Shown here in pieces: positions 1 through 4,654 of a stretch of 7,068 nt of DNA. Each line of letters starts with the position of its first letter. Position 1 is the first letter of the stretch. Both the position numbers and the translations under genes were made by a program. Under the pieces are notes generated by a model. It made no database searches and was not told where the DNA came from. It was given only the letters and a program-made list of their open reading frames with translations. The stretch lies in NCBI GenBank assembly GCA_026984895.1, contig JALSRF010000478.1, positions 1 through 7,068 of the forward strand. Direction: 5' to 3'. The stretch is from Paracoccaceae bacterium (GTDB lineage: Bacteria; Pseudomonadota; Alphaproteobacteria; Rhodobacterales; Rhodobacteraceae).

Positions 1-273
1 AGTGGCGTTCAGCCAGGCCAGGTGCTCGACGTAATGCATCAGCACCGGCGGGCCGGTCTGATCCCTTTCGCCGGGGCGCACGACCAGATGCACGCTCACG
101 CGATCGGTATCCGGGGTTCGGATCAGCCAGGCGGCGGCGAAGGGGGAAGCGGGCAGGCTTTCGACAACCGGGGACTGCGGGAACCGAAACAGGAACAGCC
201 CGGAACCGACAGCCGCCGCAAGGGCAAACAGCATCATGGCGGCAATGCGTCGAGGTTTCCTGTCTGCCGTCAT
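1..273 (-). CDS. M16-family (insulinase/pitrilysin-like) zinc peptidase, N-terminal part, truncated by the window edge
   Basis: The first 91 residues of a protein are read leftward and run off position 1 without a stop. Residues 1-10 are basic (MTADRKPRRI), and residues 11-31 are hydrophobic, which fits an uncleaved signal anchor or signal peptide that places the enzyme in the periplasm. Residues 80-84 read HYVEH. This is the inverted HxxEH zinc motif of M16 metallopeptidases: the two histidines bind zinc and the glutamate activates water. The preceding segment (VSVHLVVRPGERDQTGPPVLMHYVEHLAWL) has the usual M16 layout of a beta strand and then the 'Gly-x-x-H' helix. The ATG at 273 has only a distant GGAG; the TTG just before it is an alternative start. 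The substrate cannot be told from this fragment. An inactive M16 paralogue is unlikely because the motif is intact, but the downstream Glu ligand lies outside the window. Confidence 0.82.
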   Translation of the reverse strand, partial: MTADRKPRRIAAMMLFALAAAVGSGLFLFRFPQSPVVESLPASPFAAAWLIRTPDTDRVSVHLVVRPGERDQTGPPVLMHYVEHLAWLNAT

Positions 274-383
274 CAACTTGTTACCAAACTCCGCATTTCC
301 CGCACCGGGATTGCGCATGCCGTTTGAGGCCCGCACCAGCCCGCCCCGAGTTTCCTGCCGCGCGGCCTGTCTGAGCCTGACCG

Positions 384-408
384 AAAAACCGGCGGCCTGA
401 ACAGGCCG
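384..408 (-). terminator. Terminator-like hairpin, minus strand
   Basis: On the minus strand CGGCCT-GTTC-AGGCCG forms a 6-bp stem with a 4-base loop (plus-strand positions 393-408). It is followed by CCGG and then TTTTT (plus-strand A-run at 384-388). The 4-nt gap between stem and T-run is longer than ideal. No gene on this strand ends nearby, so it would terminate either long tRNA-Thr read-through or an unannotated small transcript. Confidence 0.3.
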
Positions 409-460
409 GGAACCGAACGCAAGAAGCATTACGCCGGCACAGACAGATCACCAACCGTTT

Positions 461-474
461 TTTGCGCGCGCAAA
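461..474. promoter_or_regulatory. Perfect 14-bp palindrome, possible operator
   Basis: TTTGCGCGCGCAAA reads the same on both strands. It lies in the gene-poor stretch about 190 bp upstream of the M16 peptidase start. The T-run precedes the stem on the plus strand and an A-run follows it on the minus strand, so it does not look like a terminator in either direction. A binding site for a dimeric regulator is the plausible alternative; no regulator is identifiable. Confidence 0.3.
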
Positions 475-519
475 TACCGAAAGCAGAGCCCCGGCGGGAT
501 CGGCACAAGCGCAAGACCG

Positions 520-542
520 CACATATGCACAGCACATATGCC
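520..542. repeat. Direct repeat GCACATATGC x2, 13-bp period
   Basis: Identical 10-mers GCACATATGC occupy 520-529 and 533-542. Each holds the 6-bp palindrome CATATG, and the two centres are 13 bp apart, so they sit at an angle slightly over one helical turn. They stand out because CATATG is AT-rich in a GC-rich context. Function unknown; a tandem regulator site is one possibility. Confidence 0.35.
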
Positions 543-742
543 ATGAGCACAAAGGCGTTCCCGGCGCGCCGGCCACGCGGTTCCCGATCATCCCCAGAGA
601 GCGAATGTGGCCGCATCCGAAACGGCCGCAGCCGCCACGCCGGCCGGCGGGCGCCGGTGTCTGGCACACGGGTTTGCGCGCACGCGACGAGCGCGCCCGG
701 TTGCGCCCGCGGGTGAAGGCACATCCCGGTTCAGCGGCGACA

Positions 743-769
743 CTCCAGCGGAAATTCTCCGTAGTGGAG
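743..769. other. Interrupted hairpin downstream of tRNA-Thr
   Basis: CTCCA (743-747) pairs with TGGAG (765-769), and CGGA (749-752) pairs with TCCG (758-761), around an AATTC loop; G and TAG form the internal bulge. It lies about 80-105 nt beyond the tRNA CCA end on the minus strand. There is no T-tract, so it is not a standard terminator. It overlaps a minus-strand 14-codon frame, ATG at 775 to TGA at 731 (MRLHYGEFPLECRR). Confidence 0.3.
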
Positions 770-848
770 GCGCATGAGCTCGGCCTGCTGCCGGCACGAC
801 AGCGCCCCCCGGCGGCCTGCGCCTTTTGTCGAATTCTTGAAAGTTTTC

Positions 849-924
849 TGGTGCCCCCACACGGACTCGAACCGCGGACCTACTGATTACAAATCAGTTG
901 CTCTACCAGCTGAGCTATAGGGGC
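849..924 (-). tRNA. trnT: tRNA-Thr (anticodon UGU)
   Basis: Read on the minus strand, the 76-nt sequence folds into a full cloverleaf. The acceptor stem is GCCCCTA/TGGGGGC, the D arm GCTC-AGCTGGTA-GAGC, the anticodon arm ACTGA-TTTGTAA-TCAGT with anticodon TGT, and the variable loop AGGTC. The T arm is CGCGG-TTCGAGT-CCGTG, followed by discriminator A. The CCA tail is encoded (plus-strand TGG at 849-851). It decodes ACA, and probably other ACN threonine codons by wobble. It lies 98 bp beyond the stop of the permease gene on the same strand. The 3' end faces the gene-poor region; I see no second copy of the tRNA end that would mark an integrated element. Confidence 0.97.
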
Positions 925-933
925 ACGCGCGCG

Positions 934-962
934 TCTTTACGATTTTGCGTCACCGCGCGCAA
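934..962 (-). promoter_or_regulatory. Possible sigma-70-type promoter for tRNA-Thr
   Basis: On the minus strand TTGCGC (plus 957-962) and TAAAGA (plus 934-939) are separated by 17 bp. TAAAGA ends 9 nt before the mature tRNA 5' end, which suits a transcript starting just upstream of it. Both hexamers match the consensus at only about three positions, so the call rests mainly on spacing and location. Confidence 0.3.
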
Positions 963-963
963 G

Positions 964-991
964 CGCCCCACGCCCCACGCCCCGCGCCCCG
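964..991. repeat. 7-bp tandem repeat CGCCCC(A/G) x4
   Basis: Four consecutive heptamers CGCCCCA, CGCCCCA, CGCCCCG, CGCCCCG lie between the permease stop and the tRNA promoter region. On the transcribed (minus) strand this is a G-rich run of four GGGG tracts, each separated by three bases (CG plus C or T). Such a run could in principle form a G-quadruplex or be prone to slippage. Confidence 0.6.
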
Positions 992-1022
992 CCGCCCGAA
1001 CGGACGCGGGCCGGCCGGCGGT

Positions 1023-2717
1023 CTATGTCCGGTCGCCCCGACGCAGCAGCAGGACCGCCACCAGCCCGACCGCAATCACCAGCAGCGCCGCCGGCGAGGC
1101 TTCGCCGATCTGCTCAAGCGACGCCTTTTCATAGACCCGCGTCGCCAGGGTATCGAAGTTGAACGGGCGCAGCAGCAGCGTTGCCGGCAGCTCTTTCACG
1201 CTGTCCACGAAGACCAGCAGCAGCGCCGTGCCAACCGAGCCGCGGATCAGCGGAACGAATACCCGCCGCAACACCCCGCGCGGTGTCTGCCCAAGCGAGC
1301 GCGCCGCCATTTCAAGCGAAGGAGAAACGCGCCCGAAGGCCGAATCCACCGCCCCCTGGGCGATCGCGAAGAAGCGAACGAAATAGGCAAAGATGACGGC
1401 AAAGGCCGAGCCGGTCAGCAGCAGCCCGACATCGCGCCCGGTGAGCGTTTCGACCAGGTCCGCGATGGCATGGTCCAGGGCCGACAGCGGAAACAGGATG
1501 CCGACGGCCAGCACCGCGCCGGGCGCGGCGTATCCCACCGTGGTCAGCGGCAGAACCAGCCCCGGCAGGCGCCGGCCGCTCATGCGCACGCCATAGACCA
1601 TGAACAGCGCCCCCAGAACGGTCGCCGCCGCCGCCGCGGCGCCGACGAAAAGCGTGTTTGCCAGCGCCCGGACCAGCCCGGCATCCAGCCACCCCGAGCG
1701 GCTGTTCACGGCATGAGACAGGAACACCGCCACCGGCAGCACGAAGCCCACCAGAAACGGCAGCAAACACAGCATCAGCGCCAGGCCCGCGCGCCAGTGC
1801 GAAAGCGGCATCGCCATGACCGGGCGATGTTCGCGCGAAAGCTGATAGAAGCGCGACTTGCCGCGGCTGCGTTTTTCCAGCCCGACCAGAACGAAGACCA
1901 CCAGCAGCACCACGCTGGCAAGCTGTGCCGCCCCGGCCCGGTTGCCGCCTTCCAGCCAGGTGCTGAAGATGCCGGTGGTCAGGGTCTGCACCGAAAAGAA
2001 CGACACCGCGCCAAAATCCGAGACCGTCTCCATCATGGCAATGGCCGCTCCGGCGGCGATCGCCGGGCGCGCCAGCGGCAGCCCGATGCGCCAGAACCGT
2101 TCCACCGGCCCCGCGCCAAGAGCCCGGGCCACCTCGTAGATGCCGCCCGACTGCTCGCGCAGCGCCGTGCGCACCATCAGGAAGACATAGGGATAGAGTG
2201 CCGCCGACAGCACCACCACCGCCGCCCCCATCGAGCGCACTTCGAAAAACCAGTAGTCGCGCGCCGAGTGCCAGCCGAAAACCGAACGCAGCCCCGTCTG
2301 CAGCGGCCCGGCATATTCGAGAAAGTCCACCAGCGCATAGGCCCCCACATAGGCCGGGATCGACAGCGGCAGCAGCAGCGCCCAGCTCAGGAAACGCGAG
2401 CCGGGAAAGCGGTACATGGTGACCATCCAGGCGCTCAGCGTGCCCACCACCGCCGACACCAGCCCCACGGCCAGCACCAGGATCGCGGTGTTCTTCAGAT
2501 AGCGCGGCAGGGTTGTGGCCACCAGTTGCGGCCAGATGTTGTCGCCGGGCATCAGCGCAATCCAGAGCACCGCCGCGATCGGCAGCACCACCAGCGCGCC
2601 GATCGCCAGCGCGCCCGCCGACCAGCGCCACGCCCCCGATGAGCCCCCCGCGCCCAGCGTCGGCTCCAGCGCCATCGTCGGGGCGTTCAGCGCAATCTGA
2701 CTGTTTTTATCGGCCAT
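1023..2717 (-). CDS. Iron(III)-type ABC transporter permease, fused two-domain (FbpB/SfuB-like)
   Basis: This 564-residue inner-membrane protein has two BPD_transp_1-type permease halves (roughly 75-285 and 350-560), each with about six hydrophobic segments. Each half carries a cytoplasmic EAA loop that docks the ATPase: residues 195-220 (EVARALGAGPVERFWRIGLP) and 469-494 (EMAARSLGQTPRGVLRRVFVP). The segment KELPATLLLRPF (508-519), followed by FDTLATRVY, is characteristic of ferric-iron permeases of the FbpB/SfuB group. Family members import Fe(3+) from a periplasmic binding protein using an FbpC-type ATPase. Neither partner gene is present in the window. The open frame extends upstream to 3056, but that part runs through the repeat array and is low-complexity Pro/Arg/Ala/Cys, so the start MADKN at 2717 is preferred. 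Its ribosome site is poor (AGGG only 2 nt from the ATG). Other Fbp-like substrates such as thiamine, phosphonate or polyamine are less likely. Confidence 0.9.
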   Translation of the reverse strand: MADKNSQIALNAPTMALEPTLGAGGSSGAWRWSAGALAIGALVVLPIAAVLWIALMPGDNIWPQLVATTLPRYLKNTAILVLAVGLVSAVVGTLSAWMVTMYRFPGSRFLSWALLLPLSIPAYVGAYALVDFLEYAGPLQTGLRSVFGWHSARDYWFFEVRSMGAAVVVLSAALYPYVFLMVRTALREQSGGIYEVARALGAGPVERFWRIGLPLARPAIAAGAAIAMMETVSDFGAVSFFSVQTLTTGIFSTWLEGGNRAGAAQLASVVLLVVFVLVGLEKRSRGKSRFYQLSREHRPVMAMPLSHWRAGLALMLCLLPFLVGFVLPVAVFLSHAVNSRSGWLDAGLVRALANTLFVGAAAAAATVLGALFMVYGVRMSGRRLPGLVLPLTTVGYAAPGAVLAVGILFPLSALDHAIADLVETLTGRDVGLLLTGSAFAVIFAYFVRFFAIAQGAVDSAFGRVSPSLEMAARSLGQTPRGVLRRVFVPLIRGSVGTALLLVFVDSVKELPATLLLRPFNFDTLATRVYEKASLEQIGEASPAALLVIAVGLVAVLLLRRGDRT

Positions 2718-2723
2718 TGCCCT

Positions 2724-2752
2724 GCCATAGCCAAAAGTGGTTTCCCTGTCCA
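2724..2752 (-). promoter_or_regulatory. Candidate permease promoter giving a near-leaderless transcript
   Basis: On the minus strand TGGACA (plus 2747-2752, 5 of 6 matches to TTGACA) is followed after 17 bp by TATGGC (plus 2724-2729). A start 6-7 nt further on would fall at or next to the A of the permease ATG at 2717. That would explain the lack of a properly spaced Shine-Dalgarno. I see no clear iron-regulator box beside it. Confidence 0.3.
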
Positions 2753-2768
2753 GAATTGCGCCTATACT
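2741..2768 (+). promoter_or_regulatory. Possible promoter for the sulfotransferase-like gene
   Basis: TATACT (2763-2768) matches five of six bases of the -10 consensus. TTTCCC lies 16 bp upstream as a poor -35. If used, the transcript would have a leader of roughly 185 nt containing the whole tandem-repeat array. It overlaps the proposed divergent permease promoter, so the two could compete. Confidence 0.22.
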
Positions 2769-2808
2769 CGGCCGGCGCGCAGCCGGGGCGGCCCTCCGGG
2801 ACCAGACC

Positions 2809-2940
2809 GGTAGGTGCAAAGCCAGGTGCCACGCCAGGTGCCACGCGAGCGGGCGCGCGCACGGGAGTGCAAACGGGCGCACACACGGGGGCGCACACAC
2901 GGGGGCGCGAAAACGGGGGCGCGCACACGGGGGTGCACGG
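2809..2940. repeat. Intergenic minisatellite: 12-bp units then 14-bp units
   Basis: Two sub-arrays are visible. GCCAGGTGCCAC occurs twice in perfect tandem (2821-2832, 2833-2844), with a degenerate copy just before (2809-2820). Then come ACGGGAGTGCAA (2861-2872), ACGGGCGCACAC (2873-2884) and four 14-bp units built on ACGGGGGYGC plus a 4-base tail (2885-2898, 2899-2912, 2913-2926, 2927-2940). The array ends 18 bp before the ATG at 2959. It is open in several frames on both strands, which artificially lengthens neighbouring frames into Thr/His/Gly/Arg or Pro/Cys/Ala repeats. The difference between units lies mainly in the last four bases, suggesting recent expansion by slippage or unequal exchange. 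Confidence 0.85.
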
Positions 2941-2958
2941 GGGGATGGAAACGGGTTC

Positions 2959-3840
2959 ATGCAGGTTGCGATACATCTCGGGGCGCATTGCACCGATAAC
3001 GGCCGGTTGCTGAAAACCCTGTTGCAGAACAAGGGCCTGCTTGCGCGCGAAGGCATTGCGGTGCCCGGCCCGGGACGCTACCGCAAGACGCTGCTGCGCG
3101 CGGCGCAGAAGTTGCGGGACAAGCCGGCCTGCGCCGACAGTCGCGAAATCCTGATCGAATCGATCGTGGACGACGACAGTGCCCGGCGCATGGTGCTGAG
3201 CTTCGAGGATTTCATCTGCCCGCTGGCGCGCATGTTCGAGAACGGCCGCCTTTACGCAAGGGCCGCCCACGGCCCGGCCTGGCTGGCCAACGTGTTTGCC
3301 GGCTGCGAGGTGGAATTCTTTCTTGCCATCAGGAACCCGGCCACCCTCGTGCCGGCGGCCTTCAACCACCCCGATCAGCGACAGCGCGATCTTGCCGCCT
3401 TCATGGACGGCGCCGATCCGGCGAAAATCCTCTGGTCCGAGGTGGTCGAGGCGATCCGATCCGCCACCCCGCAGGCCCGGCTGACCATCTGGTGCAACGA
3501 GGACACGCCGCTGATCTGGCCCGACGTGATCCGCGCCGTTTCCGGCCACGAAGCGCAGACGCGCCCCACGGGCGGTCTCGACCTTCTGGCGGAAATCATG
3601 AAGGAGGAAGGACTGCGGCGCGCGCGGCACTACATGGACAGGAACCCGCCGCGCAGCGAATTGCACCGACGCCGCATCCTGGCCGCCTTCCTGGACAAAT
3701 ACGCGATTCACGAAGCGCTGGAGGAAGAACTGGATGCGCCCGGCTGGTGCGCCGAAACGGTGGAGCGCCTCAGCCGCATCTACGAAGCGGACCTCGAACG
3801 CATCGCCGCCATGCCCGGCATCGACCTCGTGGCGGTCTGA
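2959..3840 (+). CDS. Sulfotransferase-like protein with degenerate PAPS-binding site (function unknown)
   Basis: This is a 293-residue soluble protein with no signal peptide. The N-terminus MQVAIHLGAHCTDNGRL has the strand-loop-helix shape of the sulfotransferase 5'-phosphosulfate loop, which in marine alphaproteobacterial relatives usually reads HIGAHKT(A/G)TT. Here the key Lys is Cys11 and the following Thr residues are replaced. Residues 79-83 (VLSFED) and 119-135 (EFFLAIRNPATLVPAAF) match the sulfotransferase core up to the 3'-phosphate motif R-x-P-x5-S, but the Ser position is Ala133. I infer a sulfotransferase fold that no longer uses PAPS conventionally. The frame is open from 2737, but the first 74 codons lie in the tandem repeat, so M at 2959 is chosen. 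The start has only a weak TGGAA 9 nt upstream. It is divergent from the iron permease and converges on gapR. A conserved hypothetical without that fold is the alternative. Confidence 0.8.
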   Translation: MQVAIHLGAHCTDNGRLLKTLLQNKGLLAREGIAVPGPGRYRKTLLRAAQKLRDKPACADSREILIESIVDDDSARRMVLSFEDFICPLARMFENGRLYARAAHGPAWLANVFAGCEVEFFLAIRNPATLVPAAFNHPDQRQRDLAAFMDGADPAKILWSEVVEAIRSATPQARLTIWCNEDTPLIWPDVIRAVSGHEAQTRPTGGLDLLAEIMKEEGLRRARHYMDRNPPRSELHRRRILAAFLDKYAIHEALEEELDAPGWCAETVERLSRIYEADLERIAAMPGIDLVAV

Positions 3841-3842
3841 GC

Positions 3843-4100
3843 CTACATGCCCAGCGCCTGCCGATACATTTCCAGCACGGCCTCTTCCTCGGCCAGGTCC
3901 TCGCGGTCGCGCTTGCGCATGGCCACGAGCTTGCGCATCACCCGCGTGTCGTAGCCGCGGCCCTTGGCCTCGGCCATCACCTCTTTCTGCTGGTCGGCAA
4001 TGTCCTTCTTTTCGGCCTCAAGGCGTTCGTAGCGCTCGATGAACTGGCGCAGTTCATCGGCGGTAACGCGGTAGGACGTGTCGGCGCTGGTTTCGTTCAT
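3843..4100 (-). CDS. gapR: GapR family nucleoid-associated protein (DUF2312/UPF0335)
   Basis: An 85-residue protein, the normal length for the family. The core VTADELRQFIERYERLEAEK (residues 12-31), KDIADQQKEVMAEAKGRGYD and the basic KLVAMRKRDREDLAEEEAVLEMY match DUF2312. Residues 14-45 should form a coiled-coil helix, and the Lys/Arg-rich part around 57-68 is the likely DNA contact. In Caulobacter, GapR encircles overtwisted DNA ahead of polymerases and stimulates gyrase/topoisomerase IV; the same role is inferred here. The start at 4100 fits the family N-terminus; GAGAG lies about 6 nt upstream and AGGAG 12 nt upstream. In-frame ATGs further up (to 4346) give non-homologous sequence and are rejected. 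GATACT (plus 4129-4134) could be a -10 element. The stop is only 2 bp from the convergent stop at 3840. Confidence 0.95.
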   Translation of the reverse strand: MNETSADTSYRVTADELRQFIERYERLEAEKKDIADQQKEVMAEAKGRGYDTRVMRKLVAMRKRDREDLAEEEAVLEMYRQALGM

Positions 4101-4165
4101 CTTTCGCTCTCGCTCCTGCTTGTCGGCCAGTATCGCTGCGTTCCCTACCCCTGCCACAAAGCCAA

Positions 4166-4186
4166 GGCAAGCGCGCCGTGCTTGCC
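4166..4186. other. Perfect 7-bp inverted repeat between divergent genes
   Basis: GGCAAGC and GCTTGCC are exact inverted copies around the 7-base loop GCGCCGT. It lies 66 bp upstream of gapR and 158 bp upstream of the 71-aa gene. There is no T-tract, so a terminator is unlikely. It could be an operator or an mRNA hairpin in a leader. Confidence 0.4.
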
Positions 4187-4344
4187 CGCGCCGTGGTGCT
4201 GGGCTAAGGCATGTCGCGCAGGAGCGGAAACCGGCCTCGAACTTCCCGGACAGGGAAAGCAGGGCGGTGGAGCGCTTCGCCCCGATGCCGACGATCGCGG
4301 CGCTCCGGGCCGGGCCGGGCGCTGCCAGCCGAAGGAGAACCGCC

Positions 4345-4560
4345 ATGGACTGGATGATATGGCCCGGGGCCGGGGTGGCCCTGCTCGGGGTGATCGGCCT
4401 GCTCTACTGCATCGTCAGCGCGCTGCGCGCGCGCGCGCGCCGGCTGGCGGCGGAACAGATGCAAGAACGCCTGCAACAGCTGGTGGTGCTGAACATGGCC
4501 GCGCTCGGCGTCAGCGCCATCGGGCTGATGATGGTGGTCGCCGGCATCCTGCTGGGCTGA
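4345..4560 (+). CDS. Small membrane protein with two transmembrane segments, unknown function
   Basis: A 71-residue protein. Residues about 5-27 (IWPGAGVALLGVIGLLYCIV) and 46-70 (LVVLNMAALGVSAIGLMMVV) are hydrophobic helices joined by a short charged loop, RARARRLAAEQMQERLQQ. With the basic loop inside, both ends would face the periplasm (positive-inside rule). I recognise the type as a conserved hypothetical seen in rhodobacters, but know no function. The start at 4345 is fixed by an excellent Shine-Dalgarno, GAAGGAG, 7 nt upstream; the in-frame extension back to 4078 has no family-like sequence. It is divergent from gapR and stands alone before a strong hairpin at 4623-4645. A (GC)8 run at 4425-4440 encodes the Arg-Ala repeat. 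Confidence 0.82.
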   Translation: MDWMIWPGAGVALLGVIGLLYCIVSALRARARRLAAEQMQERLQQLVVLNMAALGVSAIGLMMVVAGILLG

Positions 4561-4601
4561 GCCGCCCGACCGTCCCCGAACGCCCCCGTTCTTCTGTCCG
4601 G

Positions 4602-4645
4602 AAATATCCCCGCCGGAGGCACCGCGCCCCGCAAGGCGGGGCGCG
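4602..4645 (-). terminator. Strong hairpin plus GCCTCCGGCGGGGATATTT gene-end motif
   Basis: CGCGCCCCGC-AAG-GCGGGGCGCG is a 10-bp perfect stem with a 3-base loop (4623-4645). It begins 9 nt past the phosphotransferase stop on the minus strand. On that strand it is followed by GCCTCCGGCGGGGATATTT (plus 4602-4620). From memory this string recurs after genes in Rhodobacteraceae. There is no classical U-tract, though ATATTT is AT-rich. The hairpin also serves the convergent 71-aa gene, whose stop is at 4560. Confidence 0.65.
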
Positions 4646-4654
4646 CCCGCGGCC

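Larger units (their letters stand above)
274..848. other. Gene-poor intergenic region with scattered inverted and direct repeats
   Basis: About 575 bp lie between the M16 peptidase start and the 3' end of tRNA-Thr. Open frames exist on both strands, as expected at this GC content. Their translations are rich in Arg, Cys, Ala and Pro, lack recognisable motifs, and have no ribosome binding site of note, so I call no protein gene here. The part around 425-560 is visibly less GC-rich than the flanks and holds a palindrome and a direct repeat, listed separately. The region would have to contain the promoter of the peptidase gene and the end of the tRNA transcript. A small RNA is possible but not shown. 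Confidence 0.6.

Noticed and set aside
281..724. 147-residue minus-strand frame in the gene-poor region
   Set aside because: Cys- and Arg-rich sequence with no motif, no ribosome site, and overlap with frames of similar length on the other strand; not distinguishable from chance.
274..852. tRNA-Thr as the attachment site of an integrated island
   Set aside because: The 3' end faces a gene-poor stretch, but I see no repeated copy of the tRNA end, no integrase and no mobile-element gene in the window.
774..920. Plus-strand frame ending ...HTDSNRGPTDYKSVALPAEL
   Set aside because: This is the familiar false protein produced by reading antisense through a tRNA gene; the tRNA-Thr cloverleaf on the minus strand accounts for it.
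945..2642. 565-residue plus-strand frame opposite the permease
   Set aside because: It is rich in Arg, Gln, His and Pro, has no motif, and lies fully antisense to a clear membrane transporter; long antisense frames are expected at this GC content.
2809..2940. Tandem repeats as a CRISPR array
   Set aside because: Units are 12-14 bp and directly abutting, with no unique spacers and no cas genes.
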